Below are positions 8,897-14,021 of a stretch of 14,021 bases of DNA, one piece after another. The notes beneath the pieces are model-generated. The model saw only the letters and a list, made by a program, of their open reading frames with translations, was not told where the DNA came from and made no database searches. Made by a program: the position numbers and the translations under genes. How positions within the stretch are numbered: position 1 is the first letter of the stretch; the number at the start of each line of letters is the position of its first letter. This DNA comes from NBML01 sp029939535 (GTDB taxonomy: Bacteria; Desulfobacterota; Desulfobacteria; Desulfobacterales; Desulfobacteraceae): the NCBI GenBank assembly GCA_029939535.1, contig JAOZST010000092.1:1-14021 (forward strand), in the 5' to 3' direction.

Positions 8897-10908
8897 TTTT
8901 CCAGATTCCACTCATTTTCAATCATATGCTCGGGCATCCATATCCCCATTTTTTTCCCCACTTTTTCACTAAAATAGGTGAGTATTTTCCTGGTATTATT
9001 TTTCTTGGCAATTTTATGGGTAGCCAGGTTGTCCTCGCTGATAATGGAAAAAATTTTATGGCCCCCTGCCCTTTTGGTAAGGCCTTTCAGCAGCCTTGCC
9101 CCAACACCCAGGGAACGGTACTCCGGCCTTACAGAGGTATATCCCCTTTCCACGAAATGAGTCAAATCAAAATCTGTGATCTGATTGATCCTCTGTATAA
9201 ATTCTTTTCTTGGATGTTTCAGGCATGAATTTCCCAGGATCACCCCATCTTCCATGGCATAGCCTATAAGATACGCTTTTTCAAGGTTGGATCTTACATA
9301 TTTAAGATCAACAGAACCACCGGCATCTACCATTTTGCAAATCTCATCCAAAATTCCCGGGGCAAGGTCTGAAGGAGATTGATAAAAAAATTCCATTTGA
9401 CTGCCAAGGGTTATCAAAGATTGATTTGGGATATCTGCCCTTAGGCAGCCCAGGGATTTCCGGGTCAACCGGCTTAGATACAAAAGGAAAAAAACAGGGT
9501 CCTCCAGAGTCTGCCAGAAAGGAACTCCAGCCAGGGGCTGAACCTTGTTGTAATCCATTAATTCAAACCCGGGCATTGTATTTCCATCCCCTGAAAAATC
9601 CCGGATAGTCCCCCCTGGGCTTATATCCTGCTGATAGGAATGGACAATATTGGGGTTATTTACAATAAATCTTCCCTGTTCTGATTGGCCTGGGTCCCTG
9701 ATAAAATTGGGACCTGTTACATGGTTCCATATTCCCTGCTTTGATGCAGCCCAAAGTATCTTTTTTGGAATCTTCACTTTTTTATAATTCCATTCCCATT
9801 GGATCAATTTAAGCCCGGATGAAAAAAGATCAGGCAATTTGTTTTCAAGGTCCTGTAATTCATCTGATACCTGGCCTGGTACCTGATCTGGTATCGGAAC
9901 TGTCATACTGAAAAAAGTCCTGGAATCCTTAACAGAAAACCAATGATCCAGTTGCTCCCAGATTTGGCAGGAATATTTACCAGCACCTTGTTCCAAATCA
10001 TCAGGATTTGCTGAATCCCCAGGGCCGTCTGAATCTGGGAACAAAAGAGAATCATCAAGAAACACAAATCCCTGGATTCCACAATTTTCAACCTGATCTT
10101 TTAAAAAATCTGACAGGCAGACAGAATCTTTAAAAAATAGAGGATGAACCGGGAGAATAGGCCCGGGCATCAGGTATTTATCCATGGGCATTCCCCTGAA
10201 ATCCGGTATTGACCCTTTGGGATCATTTTTTGTTCCATGATCCCTGCTTATAATATCCATGAGCATGGTCAGTCCTTCCAGGCCATGGCCATGAACCATT
10301 TGATCAAACCCTTTTCCTTTCTTGAAAACAATACCGGGTTTTCCCTTTGCCAGAACCAGGGTTTCAGGGTAACGGGATTTAATGAATCCTGCCATGGTTT
10401 CTGCGGCCTGTCTCTGACCTGGAGAAGATATAAACAGGATTACAGTGCCGGGATCATGTCTGGCAAATTCCCGGTTCAGGCCCTTTTCATAGGATACATG
10501 GGTACCCCAATGGAAAATATCTGGGTAATAAGCCTGGCTTGCCAGGGTCAGAATAGAATTCACTATTTTTTTAAAACCAATAAACCAGTGGGGATCAAAA
10601 AATTCTTTTTTTCTTACCTTTTCCATATCTATACTGGTTTCACAAACCACCCCATATATATTTTTCAGTTTATCATATTTTTCATTGGAGATTTTTCCTG
10701 ACCTGTGTTTTTTTTGAATCATCTGAAAATGAATATGCGCCTGTTTTTTTGACAGGATATGGGTAAGGAAAAATTCAAGGTTTGCATCATAATATACAGG
10801 ATTTAACCCGGAATCGTTCAGGGCGCCTGCAGCTACAGCAGCATACCAGGAAGGCATTGCAGGGCTGGCTGCGGGAGGATGAATTAATAGTATTGTTGAT
10901 GATTTCAT
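8893..10908 (-). CDS. Cluster-less radical-SAM/B12-like scaffold fused to a GNAT acetyltransferase
   Basis: The protein has 671 residues. Residues 1 to about 230 resemble the cobalamin-binding half of B12-dependent radical SAM enzymes, opening with ILLIHPPAASPAMPSWYAA. Then comes IPDFRGMPMDKYLMPGPILP (234-253), the linker that in relatives runs straight into the CxxxCxxC iron-sulfur motif. Here it runs into VHPLFFKDSVCLSDF, and no CxxxCxxC occurs anywhere. The later part of the barrel is recognisable (GIQGFVFLDDSLL at 277-289, FSSGLKLIQWEW at 362-373). A low-complexity acidic stretch lies near 290-310. Residues about 520-660 form a GNAT domain with the acetyl-CoA loop YRSLGVGARLL (597-607) and SEDNLATHKIAKKNN (624-638). 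The scaffold is probably non-catalytic as a radical enzyme, perhaps kept for substrate binding, with acyl transfer as the active function. The start at 10908 follows a 48-base spacer after the peptidase stop. I assign the domains by motif and have not aligned them. Confidence 0.85.
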   Translation of the reverse strand: MKSSTILLIHPPAASPAMPSWYAAVAAGALNDSGLNPVYYDANLEFFLTHILSKKQAHIHFQMIQKKHRSGKISNEKYDKLKNIYGVVCETSIDMEKVRKKEFFDPHWFIGFKKIVNSILTLASQAYYPDIFHWGTHVSYEKGLNREFARHDPGTVILFISSPGQRQAAETMAGFIKSRYPETLVLAKGKPGIVFKKGKGFDQMVHGHGLEGLTMLMDIISRDHGTKNDPKGSIPDFRGMPMDKYLMPGPILPVHPLFFKDSVCLSDFLKDQVENCGIQGFVFLDDSLLFPDSDGPGDSANPDDLEQGAGKYSCQIWEQLDHWFSVKDSRTFFSMTVPIPDQVPGQVSDELQDLENKLPDLFSSGLKLIQWEWNYKKVKIPKKILWAASKQGIWNHVTGPNFIRDPGQSEQGRFIVNNPNIVHSYQQDISPGGTIRDFSGDGNTMPGFELMDYNKVQPLAGVPFWQTLEDPVFFLLYLSRLTRKSLGCLRADIPNQSLITLGSQMEFFYQSPSDLAPGILDEICKMVDAGGSVDLKYVRSNLEKAYLIGYAMEDGVILGNSCLKHPRKEFIQRINQITDFDLTHFVERGYTSVRPEYRSLGVGARLLKGLTKRAGGHKIFSIISEDNLATHKIAKKNNTRKILTYFSEKVGKKMGIWMPEHMIENEWNLEK

Positions 10909-10956
10909 TTTAGCCTGCCTTTGTTTCTATAGAATCTCCAAGGTCATACAAGTCAT

Positions 10957-11024
10957 TTATAAACTCCTGATCAGGCTTTCGGCAAAATCAACAGCAAACC
11001 CGGGCAGGGATTCATCTATATTTT
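10957..11024 (-). CDS. C-terminal fragment of the M28 peptidase (probable)
   Basis: Beyond the gap, one minus-strand frame reads NIDESLPGFAVDFAESLIRS-L and stops at TAA 10957-10959. The composition and position fit the tail of the peptidase whose N-terminal part lies at 11125-11648. With a 100-base gap the two pieces are out of frame: 2 + 100 + 2 bases is not a multiple of three. This is expected if the Ns are a placeholder. It is too short to prove identity on its own and could be the end of another gene hidden in the gap. Confidence 0.55.
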
Positions 11025-11124
11025 NNNNNNNNNNNNNNNNNNNNNNNNNNNNNNNNNNNNNNNNNNNNNNNNNNNNNNNNNNNNNNNNNNNNNNNNNNNN
11101 NNNNNNNNNNNNNNNNNNNNNNNN
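11025..11124. other. Assembly gap (100 N)
   Basis: A second run of exactly 100 N, inside the M28 peptidase gene. It hides the central catalytic motif and possibly much more sequence. A whole additional gene could be missing if the true gap is large. Confidence 0.97.
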
Positions 11125-11648
11125 GTTAAAATCAGTATGACATTCAATCCCTGAACAGGTTTTTCCCAGAGACGCTGTGCCGTTACCATGGCAGCAGCAG
11201 TTCCCGTTGCATTGTCCGAAGCCCCGTTTGTGTATCCATATCTTAAATAATCAAAGCAGGTAATAACTCCCTGAAGAATAAAATAAGCAGAAAGTATCAA
11301 GTGAATCCAGGAAATAACAGGCTGACCCTTTGTAAGGATTTCCAGGATTGAAATTATAAGGGCAAAAACAATTAAAAACAGATTTATCCTAAGGGATGAT
11401 CGGAAATTTTTAACCATGGAAGGCAAATAGAGCAAAGAAACCGGGGCTGAATCATAATGAGCCATTAGAATAAGATTTTGTTCAGCCCCATTATTCCCTG
11501 GGGAGGATCCCTTTTCAGGATTATTTTCCATGGTTCCGATTATATTTTCAAGGATATCTGCAGCCTGTTTTTCCCCTGGGGTTCCTGTACCCCTGTGGGG
11601 CAAAACCGTGAGCTTACGGATTATTGCCATTGGATCTAATAATGACAT
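11125..11648 (-). CDS. Membrane-anchored M28-family metallopeptidase, N-terminal part
   Basis: This gene has 174 codons visible before the gap. The zinc-binding motif H-x-D appears in MAHYDSAP (H64, D66). The bridging aspartate is in NGASDNATG (D145). The reading then breaks off at GLNVILIL, just where family M28 would continue into its catalytic glutamate pair. Between these metal ligands sit two hydrophobic segments (about 88-105 and 111-131) that look like a transmembrane hairpin. There is no N-terminal signal peptide. Family M28 members are aminopeptidases, carboxypeptidases or glutaminyl cyclases, so the bond cut here cannot be stated. The ATG at 11646-11648 is chosen because GGAGGG lies seven bases upstream; an upstream TTG falls inside that ribosome site. 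The gene follows the kinase-fold gene after 110 bases. Confidence 0.85.
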
Positions 11649-11655
11649 AATCAGG

Positions 11656-11661
11656 CCCTCC
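11656..11661 (-). promoter_or_regulatory. Ribosome binding site of the M28 peptidase
   Basis: On the minus strand GGAGGG lies seven bases before the ATG at 11648. It decides the start against the in-frame TTG at 11663, whose last base is the first G of this site. Confidence 0.85.
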
Positions 11662-11683
11662 AAGCCCTGTTCTGCATAGTTTA

Positions 11684-11702
11684 TGTATCCTGAAAGGATA
11701 CA
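11684..11702 (-). other. Perfect 8-bp inverted repeat in the spacer before the peptidase
   Basis: TGTATCCT and AGGATACA are separated by three bases, making a perfect hairpin in the 110-base spacer between the kinase-fold gene and the peptidase gene. No T-run follows on the minus strand, so it is not a standard Rho-independent terminator. It could be an RNA stem affecting processing or translation, a protein-binding site, or chance. Confidence 0.4.
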
Positions 11703-11758
11703 GGGAATTTATCCCAGTGGTTTCTTCCCGTGGAAATAGTTGTATACAAGATAAAAAC

Positions 11759-12688
11759 TTATCGTTTCACCTTCCCGGGAAGTAGAAACTCATACCTTTT
11801 TCCCAGAATTTTTCCTGTCATAAATCTGTCAACCCTGCGTAATGTTGAAAATGCCATCCAGATTCTTTTGTCATTTTGATAATAGGATTCCACTTCCTTT
11901 TTTGAAACAGGCTCTATTTTAAAATCCTCTTCCAGAGTTTTATTGACAATATCAATAAAAAGAGGAATCAGGTCAGACGACTGTTCCTTAATTAAATTAC
12001 CAATGATATCGATGAAGACGATACGAAGATCGTAATATCTGGCAACAACCTCATCAAGATTGATAAGGCTGATAAAAAGACGGATAATAAATGGCATACT
12101 TTTGAGAAGAAGTTTGACATCCAGCTGTTCATGGCCTTGTATTCTGTAAAACGGAGTGCTTGTATCAATAAGATAAAGCTTTCTTTTCCCATTTTCAACT
12201 GGCCATGTCCAGTTGGAAAGCTGTGCATCAACAGCGATTTCAATTCCAGGCATGGATTTTTCATTATACACCTGCACCCTTTTAATGGCATCAATAACCT
12301 TTTCAAGCATCTCCACAATCTGTGCTTCACTAAATATGGAAATCTGCCGGCTGCAGAAAGAGTCAGGACTGAAAAGCTGCTGTGCAACATAAAGGATATA
12401 AGGCCGGCCAGGAACGTGGGTAATAAAAATATCATCTTCAGGAAGGTTTATGCCGGCTTTTTCCAAATGCCCGGTATATTCGAAATATTGATTCCGGTAA
12501 GATTCAGCACTTTCTCTATCAGGGAAAACCGGAAGCCGTTTAAAGGCAATATCATTGTATTTTTCCATTCGAAAAATTGAAGAGATTTCCCCATATCCCA
12601 GAATTTCAAATGGCAATTCCGAATTTTCCGGTTTAACCGGATCCAGGCATTTTTCAAAATAATCAATATAATTCTGGTCTATATCCAT
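11759..12688 (-). CDS. Kinase-fold (phosphotransferase-like) protein, possibly DUF6206-like
   Basis: This 309-residue soluble protein shows the order of motifs expected of aminoglycoside-phosphotransferase or protein-kinase folds. There is a glycine-containing loop ILGYGEISSIF (29-39), a candidate ATP-binding lysine in IAFKRLP (K50), a catalytic-loop-like DAQLSNW (D154, N159), and a DFG-like aspartate in LYLIDTSTPF (D175). The usual HxD histidine is absent; the residue two before D154 is alanine. I recall similar proteins annotated as DUF6206, but cannot confirm the match. It probably phosphorylates a small molecule, or binds nucleotide without catalysis. It lies 53 bases after the aminotransferase and 110 before the peptidase, all on one strand, which supports a shared pathway. 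The start has only a modest upstream AGGG. Confidence 0.85.
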   Translation of the reverse strand: MDIDQNYIDYFEKCLDPVKPENSELPFEILGYGEISSIFRMEKYNDIAFKRLPVFPDRESAESYRNQYFEYTGHLEKAGINLPEDDIFITHVPGRPYILYVAQQLFSPDSFCSRQISIFSEAQIVEMLEKVIDAIKRVQVYNEKSMPGIEIAVDAQLSNWTWPVENGKRKLYLIDTSTPFYRIQGHEQLDVKLLLKSMPFIIRLFISLINLDEVVARYYDLRIVFIDIIGNLIKEQSSDLIPLFIDIVNKTLEEDFKIEPVSKKEVESYYQNDKRIWMAFSTLRRVDRFMTGKILGKRYEFLLPGKVKR

Positions 12689-12741
12689 TCACACCCTGTA
12701 TACTTTGGTTTTAAAATATATGTAATTACAATTCTCAATAA

Positions 12742-13974
12742 TCACTGGCATTGAATAATAGATTTTTCCATAATCCCTATAACATCATCCACCAGAGGTT
12801 TATCCGTGTAAATATAGGGTTTACACTGGATGACAGAAAAATCATATCCCGAGAACATGGCCCAGATCCCATTGTCATATAATGCTTTTGACATTTCAAT
12901 ACCTGCTATTTCGCCATCAAACTTCAACCCTGCAATGAGCCCTTTCTGTCGTATCTCAAGAAGATATGGATATTTTTTCTGAAGATCTTTAAGATGTTTT
13001 TCAAGGTATGCGGAAACCTTATCCACCTTTGCAAGAAGTACAGGGTCACTTACAATCTCAAGAACTTTGCTTCCCACATAACATCCGATTTCAGAACCCC
13101 CAAATGTTGAAATATGGGCAAACCCGTCTTCATTCAGCCATGCCCCGGCCTTTTCGTTTAATATGGCCGCAGCCACGGGATAAATGCCGCCGGATAAACC
13201 CTTTGCAGTGACAAGGATATCAGGATCAACACCATAATGTTCAATGGCCCAGAGTTTGCCTGACCTTCCAAGGCCTGTCTGAATTTCATCGGCAATATAC
13301 AGGGCACCGTATTTTTCACACAGCAGTTTCACATTGGAAAGATAATTTTCCTCCGGCAATGGAAAGCCAAGGGTTGCCGGAATTGTTTCAATAATTACTG
13401 CGGCTGCATCATTCCCCTTAAGGGCATCTTCCATTTTCTCAAGATCATTAAATGGTACACCCATAGAAATTTCAGGAGTATCACTTAAAAAAAACCGGGC
13501 ATTTTCTGTATTTCCAACACTGCCGGAAAGGCCTGTACGCCCATGGAATCCATGATCAATTGAGACAATCTTTTTTCGTTTTGTTGCATGCCTTGCCGAC
13601 TTTATTGCCACATCCACGGATTCACTTCCACCGCTGGCAAATACAACATATTTCATATTTCCAGGGGTAAGCTCAACCAGTTTCCGGGCAAGTGACCCCC
13701 GTTCAGAGCTTGGGAAATGATGATTGCCGATATCAAGCCCCATGTCCATGGCCTCCTGCAGAGCTTTGGTAATTTCAGGAGAACTATGCCCCAGATTAAA
13801 GGTTCCACCGTTAATGTGAAGATCAATTAACTTTTTCCCGTCCACATCATAGATATAGGGCCCTTCCCTTTTGCCCATGATAATATCAATACCAAAATCA
13901 TTAAAAATCTTTATTTTTCCAGGACAAACATACCTTTGGTTTAATTCCAGTATCTCTTCTTTTAAATAATTCAT
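12742..13974 (-). CDS. Class III PLP-dependent aminotransferase
   Basis: The protein is 410 residues, typical for class III (ornithine/acetylornithine/GABA-type) aminotransferases, which move an amino group between an omega-amine or related substrate and a keto acid. It appears complete. The cofactor-contacting aspartate is D229 in IADEIQTGLGRSG, and the Schiff-base lysine is K258 in LVTAKGLSGGIYP. The N-terminal block YDVDGKKLIDLHINGGTFNLGHSSPEI is split here only by length: the glycine-rich part GGTFNLGHSSPE replaces the common GxxxxGHxHP form. FASGGSESVDVAIKSARHAT carries the phosphate-binding segment. AAGGG at 13981-13985 lies six bases before the ATG. It is the first gene of the minus-strand set within the window; no convincing promoter is visible in the 47 bases upstream, so transcription may start outside. 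The substrate is not inferable from sequence alone. Confidence 0.92.
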   Translation of the reverse strand: MNYLKEEILELNQRYVCPGKIKIFNDFGIDIIMGKREGPYIYDVDGKKLIDLHINGGTFNLGHSSPEITKALQEAMDMGLDIGNHHFPSSERGSLARKLVELTPGNMKYVVFASGGSESVDVAIKSARHATKRKKIVSIDHGFHGRTGLSGSVGNTENARFFLSDTPEISMGVPFNDLEKMEDALKGNDAAAVIIETIPATLGFPLPEENYLSNVKLLCEKYGALYIADEIQTGLGRSGKLWAIEHYGVDPDILVTAKGLSGGIYPVAAAILNEKAGAWLNEDGFAHISTFGGSEIGCYVGSKVLEIVSDPVLLAKVDKVSAYLEKHLKDLQKKYPYLLEIRQKGLIAGLKFDGEIAGIEMSKALYDNGIWAMFSGYDFSVIQCKPYIYTDKPLVDDVIGIMEKSIIQCQ

Positions 13975-14021
13975 TACCGGCCCTTTTTAAACGAAATACA
14001 ATTTGAGGAACTTCAATAACT

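Noticed and set aside
10237..10701. 154-codon plus-strand open frame opposite the fusion gene
   Set aside because: It has no recognisable domain and lies fully within the well-supported minus-strand gene; a shadow frame.
11651..11677. Eight-codon ORF just before the M28 peptidase
   Set aside because: It has no convincing ribosome site and its end overlaps the peptidase Shine-Dalgarno; too short to support as a leader peptide.

Overview
This is a 14,021-base bacterial window interrupted by two runs of exactly 100 N (6751-6850 and 11025-11124). These look like scaffold placeholders of unknown true length, so three genes are incomplete. The DNA is moderately AT-rich and has strong Shine-Dalgarno sites. 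No rRNA, tRNA, CRISPR array, transposase or phage gene is visible. There is no taxonomic marker gene. The protein families and base composition suggest a Gram-negative anaerobe of the Desulfobacterota (Desulfobacteraceae-like), but this is an impression from family knowledge, not a demonstration.

Left region, plus strand (1-6750). A GAF-domain protein of about 785 residues sits behind a recognisable sigma-70-type promoter and a strong ribosome binding site. After a 186-base spacer comes a two-gene translationally coupled unit. Its first gene is an exported protein with a formylglycine-generating-enzyme (SUMF1/FGE-sulfatase) fold that lacks the catalytic cysteines. Its second gene is a very large protein made of an ATP/ADP-carrier-like or MFS-like 12-helix membrane domain, a long HEAT-like helical region and a C-terminal cyclic-nucleotide-binding domain. 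The stop and start codons of this pair overlap as TAATG. Together these genes read as a signalling and membrane module that senses a cyclic nucleotide.

Right region, minus strand (6851-13974). Six co-directional genes probably form one operon, read from right to left: a class III PLP aminotransferase; a small kinase-fold (phosphotransferase-like) protein; a membrane-anchored M28 metallopeptidase broken by the second gap; a fusion of a B12-binding/radical-SAM-like scaffold with a GNAT acetyltransferase; a RimK-family ATP-grasp ligase; and a QueC-like PP-loop ATPase with a four-cysteine zinc site, cut by the first gap. The fusion protein has lost the CxxxCxxC cluster motif, and its stop overlaps the ligase start as ATGA. 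The two halves of the window converge on the first gap.

The right-hand set is the most interesting part. It combines transamination, ATP-dependent ligation, PP-loop adenylation, acyl transfer, a kinase fold and a peptidase, and I do not recognise it as a described pathway. The simplest reading is biosynthesis or modification of an amino-acid- or peptide-derived small molecule. No precursor peptide or carrier protein is visible, so the product cannot be named.
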